From positions 241,987,797 to 242,051,796 of the forward strand of contig CM037879.1 of the NCBI GenBank assembly GCA_021292165.1: DNA of 64,000 nt. The letters run 5' to 3'. The DNA is from Shinisaurus crocodilurus (lineage: Eukaryota > Chordata > Lepidosauria > Squamata > Shinisauridae). The translations under genes were made by a program, and so were the position numbers. The notes beneath the pieces were generated by a model. That model saw nothing but the letters and a program-made list of their open reading frames with translations, had not been told where the DNA came from and did not search any database. Positions 11,501 through 20,263 of the stretch are shown here, piece after piece; positions within the stretch are counted from its first letter, which is position 1, and every line of letters starts with the position of its first letter.

Positions 11501-12365
11501 TTGATAGGGTTGGGGCAGGAAGAATTTCTTGGTTAAATTTAATTCAATTAGTACAATGGGGTAAGAAATGGAAGAGGAGACATGAGCATGAAAGGGATTT
11601 CACTGCATTTGAGCAGGTGGTTATGTCTAGAGAACTTGTAGAAGGAAATGCATCAGGTAGGGGTCTTACAAAGATGTTATATAAAATGTTGCAGAAATCA
11701 GAAGAGCAAGCAGAAAATCTTAAAATAGTTTGGGATACAGAGTTTGAAGAGGAAATATCAAAGGATGAGTGGAATAAGATTTGGGATAGGCGAATATTGA
11801 AAAATATGTCTATAAGAATTAAAGAGAATTTTTATAAGCTAATTTGGAGATGGTATTTGACCCCAGTGAGATTAAATAGAATAGATAATAAATGTTCTCC
11901 AATGTGTTGGCGAGGATGTCAGGAATTGGGTACATATGCTCATATGTGGTGGAGTTGTAAAAATGTAATGGATTTTTGGAAAATGATTTCTGAGGAAATA
12001 TCAGAAATTGTTGGAGTTGATTTAGAGGTATGCCCTAAACTAGCTTGCTAACAATAACGGAAAAGGTGATCGGTTCACAAAATGTTAAATAATTAATCAT
12101 AAATTTGTTAACGGCAGGTAGACTAATGATAGCAAGGAAATGGAAAATCCAGCAAGTTTTCACTATTACTGAATGGTATAAGGAAGTATGGGATATGGCT
12201 TTGAATGATATGTTGACTTGTAATATTAAATGCAAAAGGGGTCAATTAAAGAAAAATAATTTTAAGGATATTTGGGGTTTATTTTTGGAATATGTGTTTA
12301 AAAGGGGGAAAGGGAGTTTACCCTGTCAAGATATATTGTATTTTTGGAATAATGAACAATTATAG
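8534..12365 (+). pseudogene. L1 ORF2 (endonuclease / reverse transcriptase), broken
   Basis: ORF2 starts at ATG 8534 (MDYKLRISTLNVKGL). It encodes an APE-type endonuclease with LNV..L, FLQETH, MAGDFN, SRIDFIF and TDHALV motifs (first 230 or so residues). An RT domain follows: KTPGLDG, IPKPRKD, SYRPISLIN, the catalytic DIFKAFD block, GTRQGCPLSP and FADDILL. The C-terminus keeps a CX3CX7HX4C-like motif (SPMCWRGCQELGTYAHMWWSC). It is not translatable as one protein. There is a TAA at 8618-8620, a frameshift in an A-rich run near 9673-9695, a TAA at 9982-9984, frameshifts near 10805-10820, 11110-11120 and 12035-12055, and a TAA at 12090-12092. Catalytic residues are otherwise present. Several lesions sit in homopolymers, so some could be assembly errors. 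Confidence 0.9.
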
Positions 12366-12443
12366 AGTTATTGGATTGTTTGGTCCCATGGTGATGGGAG
12401 CACAATATTAGTTATGTGTGTATGTTATTTTCTTTGTATTGTT

Positions 12444-12460
12444 TTAAAATTTAATAAAAT

Positions 12461-12463
<3 letters not shown>
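12444..12463 (+). terminator. L1 polyadenylation region
   Basis: An 'aataaaatattt' signal lies directly before the 25-bp poly(A) run that ends the L1. The 3' UTR is only about 100 bp. Confidence 0.7.

Positions 12464-12465
<2 letters not shown>

Positions 12466-12490
<25 letters not shown>
12466..12490 (+). repeat. L1 poly(A) tail
   Basis: An uninterrupted run of about 25 A residues immediately before the right target-site duplication. Confidence 0.95.
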
Positions 12491-12494
<4 letters not shown>

Positions 12495-12506
12495 GGAAGA
12501 AGCCGG
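12491..12506 (+). repeat. Target-site duplication of L1, right copy
   Basis: Exact copy of 6948-6963 (agaaggaagaagccgg). L2 sequence resumes directly after it. Confidence 0.95.
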
Positions 12507-12718
12507 AACCGATCCCAAAAACCCGGTATGATTGGCCTCCTCCCGGTCACTCCCTGTATCCACGACGCACGATATCCCACTCCTAATCCGATCGATTTTA
12601 TTTGCGAAGTGCTTCGCTAAAGCCTCACAGGAGGCTTTAGACTGTTCCATTGGGTCTGGAGCGACTGGACCGACCAGACTCCAGACCACTTGGAACACAG
12701 CCTCCTGGGGCAGCACTG
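12507..12718 (-). mobile_element. L2-clade LINE, upstream part beyond the L1 insertion
   Basis: On the minus strand this encodes a stretch just upstream of the L2 RT, including SKASCEALAKHFANKIDRIRS, an L2-typical linker between endonuclease and RT. After about 12530 the frame shifts by one to WDRFRLLPSDEVD, which continues on the far side of the L1 at 6947 and below as DEVDKVLSPV. The L2 similarity stops at about 12718, the 5' truncation point of this copy. Confidence 0.82.
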
Positions 12719-13360
12719 GTTTGCAAACCTTTCAATTTGTACTATATTTCCCAATAGCCTTTAGCAGCCATTTGAAAAGAAGAACATTCCCTGCTCTCAG
12801 TTTCAGTTAAAATTGAAGGTCCAGATCAGGTTCAGGGCAAGGTAATGCACTGTTATTTAAAAAAAAAAAAAAAAAAAACCCAATCCATTATTTTTAGGCC
12901 ATTGCACATAGTTTGGGTTTTGCGCTCTGTATCATTTGTATCTACATACTTGACCTTCATTTAATACTTGCTTTAAGCTTCTGAAATTCAGCACTGAGAT
13001 GTGTATTTATGTAATAATGCTCTCATGTGGTAAATTACAGAAGTGAGATTTGGCATGAACTGTCTGATAAATTCATCACTCTTGAGGTATTTTGAATATG
13101 TTCCTTATCTGTTAGAGTAGGAGTGTCAGTGACTCTTGGATGAACCTTATGCTGTTGTTTGTCCATCCCAATGGGTCTCGTTGGCTCTGAATTTACATTT
13201 TACTTTATTCACTTTCAGCCATGCCGCTCTGTTTTTCCTCCACAAAAGCTTTCTGAAGCTTTCACTTTAAAATACCATCTGTAGAAACCTGGATACCTTC
13301 TAACAGGAGGATAGTAGCATTTTTCTTTGGAAAATCCCTGATGTAGAATATAATCTGAAC
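12719..13360. other. Unclassified stretch with a poly(A) run
   Basis: Nothing coding is recognised. 12859-12878 is a 20-bp A run, which may be the tail of an unrecognised retrotransposed fragment. Confidence 0.5.
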
Positions 13361-13764
13361 TAGGGATGTGTGCATATCTCGATCGGGGGATGGAAGCGGG
13401 GCGAACTCGCACCGCTCGACACACACACACCCCGAGCTCTGCACAACTTACCTTTCCCCAGCTCAGCACAAGCCCCACGACAGGAGGTGGGGAAAGGTAC
13501 TTCCGCCGGGTCCCCAGCGCTGCATCTTTTACATAAATACTATGGAAACCCACCTTAAAACAGACGCGAATAGCAAATTGCAGCCGTTTGAAGGTGGTCT
13601 TCCATGGTATTTACATAAAAGACTCAGCGCTGGGGACCCGGAAGTCTGCCGAGTGCCTCGCCGAGCGCCTCAGCTGGTGCTTGGCGAGGCACTTGGCAGA
13701 TCGCGTGGCGGGGGCAGTCGCCAAATGCCTGGCAAGTCGGGGGTGGGCAATTCACCCACCCCTA
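13361..13764. mobile_element. GC-rich foldback element, hAT-like ends
   Basis: The ends are inverted: TAGGGATGTGTGCAT at the left, and the complement TAGGGGTGGGTGAAT at the right. Inside are two arms of about 55 bp, 13499-13555 and 13588-13645, that are inverted copies of each other (both contain gggtccccagcgctg or its complement). The body is much richer in CpG than its flanks. No flanking 8-bp duplication is visible (atctgaac at left, aaccagcc at right). It abuts an L2 fragment on the right. Related elements are at 17201-17744 and, partly, 34480-34682. Confidence 0.55.
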
Positions 13765-14262
13765 AACCAGCCAGAAGCACATAGGCAGCCAGAATAGGTG
13801 TTATATGTTGGGACCTTTTGGTCCCAGTAATCAGTCCGGCTGCCACATTTTGCACAAGCTGCTGCTTCTGAACAGCCTTCAAGGGTAGCCCCACGTAGAG
13901 TGTATTGCAGTAGTCTAACTTTGAGATTACCAGAGCATGGGTTACTGAAACCAGGCTATCCCTGTCCAGATAGGGGTGCTGCTGGGCCAACAGCCAGAGC
14001 TGTTAGAAGGCACTCTGTGCCACTGAGGCAACCTGATCCTCAAGCGACAAAGATGGCTCAAGGAGAACCCCCAAGCGACGAACCTGCTCCTTCAGGGGGA
14101 GTGCAACCCCATCCAGAACAGGTTGAACTCCCTCCATCCAGTCAGAGGAACCACCCACTAACAGCATCTCAGTCTTGTCTGGATTGAGCCTCAGTTTGTT
14201 AGCCCTCATCCAGTCCATTATCGCAGCTAGGCACCAGTTTAGCACATGCACACCCTTTTTGA
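13765..14262 (-). pseudogene. L2 LINE ORF2 fragment
   Basis: On the minus strand this encodes the region after the RT of an L2-like protein: a WMRANKLRLNPDKTEMLLV block, then VALPLKEQVRRLGVLLEPSL, and LDYCNTLYVGLPLKAVQKQQLVQNVA. It lacks the YADD region upstream and is cut at about 13765 by the GC-rich element. The frame breaks near 14000. It is homologous to 5395-6918 but more diverged. Confidence 0.8.
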
Positions 14263-14489
14263 GCATATCTTATCATTGTAAGGTGCTGTGTATGTTTTCT
14301 TTCTATTATACACATCTCCATCACTCTGCAGCTTCCCCAACTGCCAACTCTTCCTGATCTGAATTCCATGGGAGGAATGACCTCATGATGCCTTTCCTGG
14401 GCTTCAGTTGAAGTGTGGAAAGTTAAGGAGGCTGCAGACTGCCAGAGAGATGATTATACGGTGAAAGATAGGACACTTAAGGCACTTCA

Positions 14490-14558
14490 GCTATGCTGGC
14501 TGGAGCATGATGGGAGTTGTAGGCCTTTTTTCTGTCTAAACTTCATAGGATTGTGCCC
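14490..14558. mobile_element. Class-ii hairpin repeat, half copy
   Basis: This carries the right half of the roughly 130-bp hairpin family also seen at 29409 and 41067 ('gggagttgtaggcc', 'tctaaac', 'cataggattgtgccc'). It ends exactly at a TTA (14559-14561) that is also the left flank of the next element. The left half is lost or strongly diverged. Confidence 0.55.
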
Positions 14559-14561
14559 TTA

Positions 14562-15019
14562 GGGTGCAATTCTATGGCCGCTATATGCTGTCTAGATGGC
14601 CATAGGATAATTCGGAGTCCCAGCTCCAACCCTGGAAACTCGCTCCAAGCTTGGAGCTGGGACTTCAAATTCAGAGCATCCTCCCTCCACCCTCACAGCC
14701 AGCGTGGTTCTTTCCATGCTGGCTGCGGCTCCGAAGTCACAAGACCAACCTCAGAGCTGGCGCTAGGTGGGCATTGCAGGGGGCAGGGAGGAGTGAGGCT
14801 CTACTGGGATATGATGTATCCTGGCAGCACCTCAGCCTGTCCGCCTCGTGAGCAGGTGCAAAAGACTTAGGCGGCCGAAAATGGCCATCTAAGTCTTTTG
14901 CGGGGCGGGAGAAGTGCAGAGGCAACCTTCGCCTCTGCTCTCCTTTCATCATCAACAGGATGCCTGCTGTAATCCTTTGAGTTCAGAGGGTTGCAGGCAG
15001 CCACATTTGGATCATGCTG
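14562..15019 (+). mobile_element. Harbinger-like TIR element, class iii (458 bp)
   Basis: The left end is GGGTGCAATTCTATGG; the right end is a decayed complement (GGATCATGCTG). Both sides carry the trinucleotide TTA (14559-14561 and 15020-15022), the classic 3-bp target duplication of PIF/Harbinger elements. The interior has 'gttctttccatgctggctg' and 'cctttgagttcagaggg', shared with the copies at 26796, 31509, 43216 and 57894. There is no transposase frame, so it is non-autonomous. Superfamily assignment is inference from ends plus duplication. Confidence 0.7.
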
Positions 15020-15022
15020 TTA

Positions 15023-16184
15023 GACATAGAATGTGGTCATCTCATTACTCAGGTACATGTAAGAAGCCCACATCCCACCCACAAGAATTTCATCCACATT
15101 TTCTTTGAATTTAAAAAAAGTTATTTATTTTCTAACAATCTAAATGAGAACTATGGAATAAATGCAGTAGACTTTTTCAGCACAACACTGTCTATTACCT
15201 CTTTTGTGTATTCTGCAGGCAGCTTCCTGATCTCCTTAAAAACATACATCACAGAATGTCCTTCCTATTGGTATGCTCTACCCCTGTTGCATATACCACC
15301 ATCCATTTTAATGAGATCCTAAAACCTGGCAGGATCTCAATCCTAGAACTGATACTTTTTTGCCCAGGCACTATTGCCAATGGAATTATTTTCAGTTTGT
15401 TGTTGACTTTTATATCTAGCTCCCACCTTATCCTCATGAGTTGAAATCACCAGCATAAGCCCTCTGTTTTACTTGTTTACCTTCCACTTATTTTGGGTTT
15501 CCCTTTCAGTCTCTGTATCATACACACAGGAACCACATTTGCTTAAGCACCAATACCCAGCTTGAAGTGTTTTTAAAAGTAACCTTTCTTTTCAACATAG
15601 TATTCCAGTCATGTGCTGCTCCATGGTCCCTATGCAGAATTTTGGTGAGATGTAAGAGCTGCAAAATTCCTCCATATTCATGCTGGCCCATACTGTCTGC
15701 ATACAATTGCAAATGATTTTTGTTTTTGTTTTTGTTTGTGTGTGTGTTTGCAGTTCTTGTATCTCCTTCTGAATTCTGCTCATTGATGCTGTCTCTGTCT
15801 CTGGTGTATGCAGAGTGAGCTGTTTGCAGGGTCTTCTTCTGAAGGCTGCTACTTCTGTGCTGTCCCCCTATATTTTTATGATTCCATTCTAAAGTATGAG
15901 GCCAATCTCATGATCTGTGAACACAAGAAAGTACAAGGTCCTTTGCTATTCCAACACTTACTTCTACATCGTCCAACAGCATTTTCCTAAGGTTGCTTCT
16001 TCTTCTTTTTTTGGTCCAGAGCACAAAGACAAAAATGCACACAAAAGATGTCCATCACTATCAGCTTTTGTATAGCTTGAGAGCAAAAATGCTCTCAAGA
16101 CTGTGCCTGCAGGTGATAATTTTAGAGCCAAGAGTGCAAGTCATACCCACCAACCAGGATGGGTGGGGTGGGGCTGAGATCAGG
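15023..16184. other. Unclassified non-coding stretch
   Basis: No gene recognised. A T/G-rich tract at about 15719-15750 ('tttttgtttttgtttgtg') is low complexity. Confidence 0.45.
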
Positions 16185-16262
16185 CAGGGAATGGGCAATT
16201 TGTGGCCCTCCAGATGTTTTGGCCTACAATTCCCATGATCCCTCACCACTGGCTGGCTTAGG
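16185..16262 (+). mobile_element. hAT-type MITE fragment, left half
   Basis: Begins CAGGGAATGGGCAATTTGTG and runs through 'gccctccagatgttttgg' and 'cctacaattcccatga'. This matches the left arm of the palindromic MITE at 46254-46386. The right arm is missing. Confidence 0.65.
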
Positions 16263-16817
16263 AAAGAATAAGAAAGCTGCATTTTAGGAACTCTCTGACA
16301 AGAAGCAACTCTGGATTGCTGCAAGGGAGGGGAAGCTGTTGTTCTGAGAAACTGCTGCTACCAGTCTGTGTACTCTGACCTGATTAGTCTCTATGCTTGT
16401 TAAGTAAACATATTTTACAGCTGCCATAATCACCAGTACCCTCTCCTTACAAAGAAAATCACCTTGTAAAATTCTACTCTGGAATTTCCTTTGACCCAAG
16501 GAAGTGGGGAGCACTAAACACCCCAACTGACTCTTATTTGTTCCCCCAACTTGCAGGACTGACTAAAAAAAAAAAAATCACATCAGTCAAACTCTCTTCT
16601 GTTGAATAGCTTCTTCTTCTTCTTTTTGAACTCCTTCATTGAAGATATATCTCTCAACGCTATTCTTTTGACATGTGCAGGCACAAAGTGTGCCATAGTT
16701 CACTGGACATCAGACAATATGGAATTCTTATTTATTTCTGCAACGTATTGTTGATGTTGATAAAATATTGGACAGTATGACTGTTTCACTGAATGCTGCA
16801 GTGATGCAATTGTGCGG
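16263..16817. other. Unclassified non-coding stretch
   Basis: No gene or recognised repeat, apart from a short A run at about 16565-16577. Confidence 0.45.
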
Positions 16818-17192
16818 GTAAGAGGGGAAATGAAGAGACGAGACTGTAATTATGGTTTCAAATCAGGGCCACATTTATTAAATTCAAAGATCTGCGAAGG
16901 GAGAAGTGCGGGATTAACTAAAACCGGCCAAATGGCCAGGGGAGCATATCAGGATGAAAGCATTCCGAACCCCGAGGGTGGTGCTGTGACTCACCACCCT
17001 CGAATTACACACACTTGGTGCTGGGGGATCTACCCAGTGTCGCCCCCCACGGCGCCACAGGACAACCAATGTGGGTGAGAAGGGTAGACCCCAAAGGCGG
17101 CCCTATCTCCCACATATGGAGCTGCAAGACATCAACATTGGGGAGCCTCGGGTTATCGCCAATCACCTTCAAAGGTGCCGTGGGATGCACAC

Positions 17193-17200
17193 CGAAACCC
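17193..17200. repeat. 8-bp duplication flanking GC-rich element, left
   Basis: cgaaaccc, repeated at 17745-17752; the match extends two more bases (cgaaaccctA in both). Confidence 0.65.
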
Positions 17201-17744
17201 TATGGGGGTTACCCGTACCTGTAGCCGGCTCGATGTTCTCCGCGGCTCGTCTTTCCGCTGCGGTGGTGGCCAGATCTCGCTCTTCTGAGTGGCGCAGAGC
17301 GTTCTCCGCGCCGCTGGAGCTGCCACCACTGCCGCAGGAGCCGCCGCCGCAGGAGCCACTGCCGCAGGAACCACTGGAGCCGCCACTGGAGCCGCCACCA
17401 GAACCGTCAACGCCATCACATCCTGCCGCTCCGGCGCACTGCTGGACCCCCGTGCTATGTTTTGGGCGGGGGGAACCAGGGCAACAGGGCTTAAACAGCC
17501 CTGTTGCCCTGGTTTCCCCTGCCAAAAACATAGCGCGGGGGTCCAGCGCGCTGGAGCAGGGTTCCGTCGCGTCACTTCCGCCACGCCGGAAGTGACGCAA
17601 AGGGACCAGTGCGGGTGGCGCGGCCCGCGCAGACAGTGAGGAGGTAGCAGGTAGGCCCGCGCTCGCCGTGGAGAGCCCGCACGGACATGAGCGGGCCCAA
17701 TTTGGGCCTCACTCGTGCCCGCGTGGGCAAATGTTACATCCCTA
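17201..17744. mobile_element. GC-rich palindromic hAT-like element (544 bp)
   Basis: Bounded by cgaaaccc duplications. The right end ...ACATCCCTA and left end TATGGGGGTTAC are weakly inverted and resemble the TAGGGATG ends of the element at 13361. The interior holds a near-perfect inverted repeat of about 50-bp arms (17441-17490 and 17499-17547, centre 'gggcttaaacagccc'), a second small hairpin (17567-17596, 'cgtcacttccg'/'cggaagtgacg') and imperfect GCC-GCC-type triplets at 17320-17400. It is extremely CpG-rich in an AT-rich neighbourhood. The long open frames across it on both strands are composition artefacts. Confidence 0.6.
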
Positions 17745-17752
17745 CGAAACCC
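17745..17752. repeat. 8-bp duplication flanking GC-rich element, right
   Basis: cgaaaccc, matching 17193-17200. Confidence 0.65.
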
Positions 17753-18200
17753 TAACCCCACTGCCTATTCTCCGCACTTACCTAACGCCAAATGCGACCG
17801 AAATAAGTAAGGTAACCCAAAACAAAAAACCCATCACCGAGTCCACACTGTAGAGTAGGCGAAACACGCACACTGCCCTGAGCCAATTAAGGCAATGAGC
17901 CAAAATTCCTACTCAGCCTTGGAAAAGGCGACCAGAGGAGCCTACACTGCTTTATCGGGAGTGGAGGGAGGGAGCTGCAAAGAAAGAGGCAGTAGGTGGG
18001 GTCCACTGTGCATAAATATTGCCTCAGGGCCCCACCCCATTTGCCGATAATTGGGGGGCAAACAGTTTACCCATGCCCTGTGATTGGAGGGTGCAAATCA
18101 CCCCATTCTGGTCTCATCCTCCACTCCACTCCCTGTGCAAAATTCTCCCCACCACCACAGGAGGCGTGGGGGGGGGGGAAAGAGAATTCTATAAGTTATG

Positions 18201-18802
18201 AACATAAGTATTATGTAGGCAAGCATTCACATAGATAGGATACCATATATATGTGCGATTATTTAATGCACATTATATTGTGCACTGCATTAAATTGCAA
18301 CTTTCAATTCACATTGTATTGTGAATTGCTTCCATTTTGTGACATTTTCGATTGCTGTATTTATTTTTGTGTGCTGTTCCTCCTTGCTATGTGTGCTCCT
18401 TGCACCAGCATTGTTCAGTTCAGACTCCAACACTGTTTCAGTGAGACAAACATCTTAATCAACAAAATAGCTAAAACACAGTATCAGGATTTAAGTCAGC
18501 TTTGTTCCACTGAAGTCAGGCTTTGAACTCCACCAGTCAATGTTTGATCCAATTTTGGTCATCTGGGGGTGGGGGGGGGGGCAGGGAGAGATGTTGGCTG
18601 CTTGATAGTATTGCTGTAAATTACTTGAATAGTCCCCAGAAGATGCTTCCTGTTTATCTAAACTCAGCCTAAAAATGCATCTGAAAGTAGCTTGAGCTAT
18701 AAGAGGGTTTTTTTAAAAGTTAATAATGTGTTTCTGTACTAACTTTTTGAGGTTTCATACCAAATTTCCTTCATAGTTGTTGGCCCTTTTGGTTAGAAAG
18801 GC
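18201..18802. other. Unclassified AT-rich stretch
   Basis: Two adjacent short hairpins occur at 18267-18284 (tgcacattatattgtgca) and 18305-18328 ('caattcac'/'gtgaattg'). A G run lies at about 18569-18580. Nothing coding is seen. Confidence 0.4.
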
Positions 18803-18878
18803 TGTAGCTTCTTGGTGGAGCACATGTTTTGCATGTTCCCATGTTCAATCCCTTGCATCTTCGGATAGGGCTAGGGAT
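18803..18878 (+). mobile_element. tRNA-derived SINE, head only
   Basis: tRNA-like head with an A-box-like 'tagcttcttggtggagcac' and B-box-like 'tgttcaatccc'. The same head with its body is at 60769-60977. Confidence 0.6.
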
Positions 18879-18991
18879 GTGGGAGGAGTTCTCACACAGC
18901 ATGAAATTCAATTTGAACAATGAATCAATCTGCACTATGTGGAATGATTAACAGATTGGACTGTCACTGTTTCAAATCCTGGGATGCAGTT

Positions 18992-19235
18992 GCTTAGTTC
19001 AGACCAGCAACTATCAGGCTAAAACCATATGGAAAGCAGGTTCCTCAGCTGGCCAGGTGGTATGGGGGGGGGGTATCAAAGAAAGTATATTTAAGGCGCA
19101 ATCCTATGCACGTTCTGCACGTTCAGGCAGAAAAAAGTCCTACAACAGCCATTAAAGTACTTAGCTTAGACTGGCAAGTATCAGGTTAAAACCATAGAGA
19201 AAGCAGATGCTTTGGCTGACCAGGTGGGAAGGAAA
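18992..19235 (+). repeat. Direct repeat pair split by a class-ii fragment
   Basis: Two similar units, 18992-19070 and 19157-19235, share 'atcaggctaaaaccata' / 'atcaggttaaaaccata' and '..ggccaggtgg' / '..gaccaggtgg' endings. Between them lies the left half of a class-ii hairpin repeat (19096-19150, AGGCGCAATCCTATGCACG after a TTA). Confidence 0.5.
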
Positions 19236-19349
19236 AGCAAGCAGGAGATGCAGAAAATTATTCAAGGGAGTTAAAGCTGTTGCCTGTTGCCAAAAAAGGA
19301 GATGCAGTGGGGCAGTGGGTGCAGGATGGAGGAAGTTAGAGAAGTAAGG

Positions 19350-19713
19350 TAGGAGGGTCAGGGCAGATAAAAGGAAATACTTATTTGCACAGAGCTTAGT
19401 TAAACTATGGAATTCACTTCCACAAGATGTAGTGGATGGCCACCAGTTTGGAGGGCTTTAAAAGGGGATTAGACAAATTCATGGAGGATGAGGCTATCAA
19501 TGGCTACTAATCCTGATTGGCTATATGCTACCACCAGTAGCAGAGGCAGTATGCCTATGTACACCAGTTGCTGGGGAACATGGGCAGGAAGGTGCTCTTG
19601 CACTCATGTCTTGCTGGGATCCCGTGCATGGCTGGCTGGCCACTGTGTGAACAGAATGCTGGACTAGTTGGACCCTTGGCCTGATCCAGCCTGGCTCTTC
19701 TTATGTTCTTATA
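19350..19713 (+). mobile_element. CR1 LINE 3' end
   Basis: The extreme C-terminus and 3' UTR of a CR1-like LINE: '...aaactatggaattcactt' (a CR1 LWNSLP-type block), 'ctggactagttggaccc', 'cctgatccagcctggctc' and the terminal 'ttcttatgttctta'. It is the same subfamily as 33080-33662. 5' truncated. Confidence 0.8.
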
Positions 19714-20004
19714 AGCCAACCGGGGTTGAGGGAAGAGACCAGGATGCAAATATAACCTCTCCCCACAAATAGTGTGATTAATCTCTCAGAAATAGTTTGC
19801 CGCAAGCTAGAATGACATGGTGCAAGGACAAGGGGAAAGTATACAGGCTCACATAAACATATAACTCTGAATTGTTGCATGTAATTTAGCAAACCTCTGT
19901 ACATAGAGTTCATCATCATCCATATGATAGAAATGGAATGGAATGTTTCATGAAAACTACAAAACATTGACAGAATGGAAAAATGGAGAGCCATCTGTCT
20001 CTAG

Positions 20005-20263
20005 TTAGGGCTGGGAAAGGGTCCTTTTGAGACCCTGGGGAGCTGTTGCCAGTCAGTGTCCCCTCCAACTCTGTTGTACTACAACTCCCCATATCCACTA
20101 ACCATGCAGGGCATGGCCTTGAGTGCTATTTTTTGGTGGTAAGGCAGGATATAAATCAACCAAACACATCCGGAGGGCACCAGGCTGGGAAAGGCTGCTG
20201 TAGACTATACTGAGCCAGATGGGCCAATGGTCTCTTTCAGTATAAGGCTGCTTCCTATGTTAC
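20005..20263 (+). mobile_element. tRNA-derived SINE body with an hAT-type insertion
   Basis: The SINE body begins 'gggctgggaaag..', continues to 'gccagtcagtgt' (about 20058) and resumes at about 20203 'tagactatactgagccag', ending 'tataaggctgcttcctatgt'. Between the two lies a palindromic hAT-MITE type sequence (20059-20130 and 20165-20202, 'ttgtactacaactcccca' and 'acatccggagggcaccagg'). Inside that is a short L2-like tail ('aaggcaggatataaat'). Confidence 0.6.

Larger units (their letters stand above)
6964..12490 (+). mobile_element. L1-clade LINE, near full length (about 5.5 kb)
   Basis: The element runs from a 5' UTR of about 400 bp through ORF1 (7371-8270), a spacer of about 260 bp, a broken ORF2 (8534-12365) and a very short 3' UTR of about 100 bp into a poly(A) run at 12466-12490. 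An 'aataaa' signal stands just before the tail. It is flanked by a perfect 16-bp target-site duplication (6948-6963 and 12491-12506), the hallmark of target-primed reverse transcription. It lies antisense inside an L2 LINE. The A-rich coding strand is typical of L1. The perfect duplication and open ORF1 suggest a fairly young insertion, but ORF2 has at least three stops and four frameshifts. Confidence 0.95.
16818..18200 (-). mobile_element. LTR-like repeat, copy A (interrupted)
   Basis: 16818-17192 is clearly homologous, in the same orientation, to 63673-64000 (shared: 'agggccacattt', 'caaagatctgcgaag', 'aaccggcca', 'gatgaaagcatcc'). Read on the minus strand it ends with an AATAAA-type signal ('aatttaataaatgtggcc'), about 60 bp more, and a C-rich end, which is how an R-U5 end looks. 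A TATA-like 'atatttat' lies on the minus strand near 18010. The right boundary is uncertain. A GC-rich hAT-like element is inserted at 17201-17744. LTR identity is inference; no gag/pol frame is visible. Confidence 0.45.

Noticed and set aside
5395..12716. One continuous L2 frame across the excised L1
   Set aside because: Joining the two L2 parts leaves a one-base shift near 12530 and a shift at 6916-6920, so the L2 was already broken or has decayed since.
17153..17761. Long alanine/proline-rich open frames on both strands
   Set aside because: They overlap a CpG-rich palindromic insert in several frames at once. Triplet repeats and GC content remove stops; no domain is visible.
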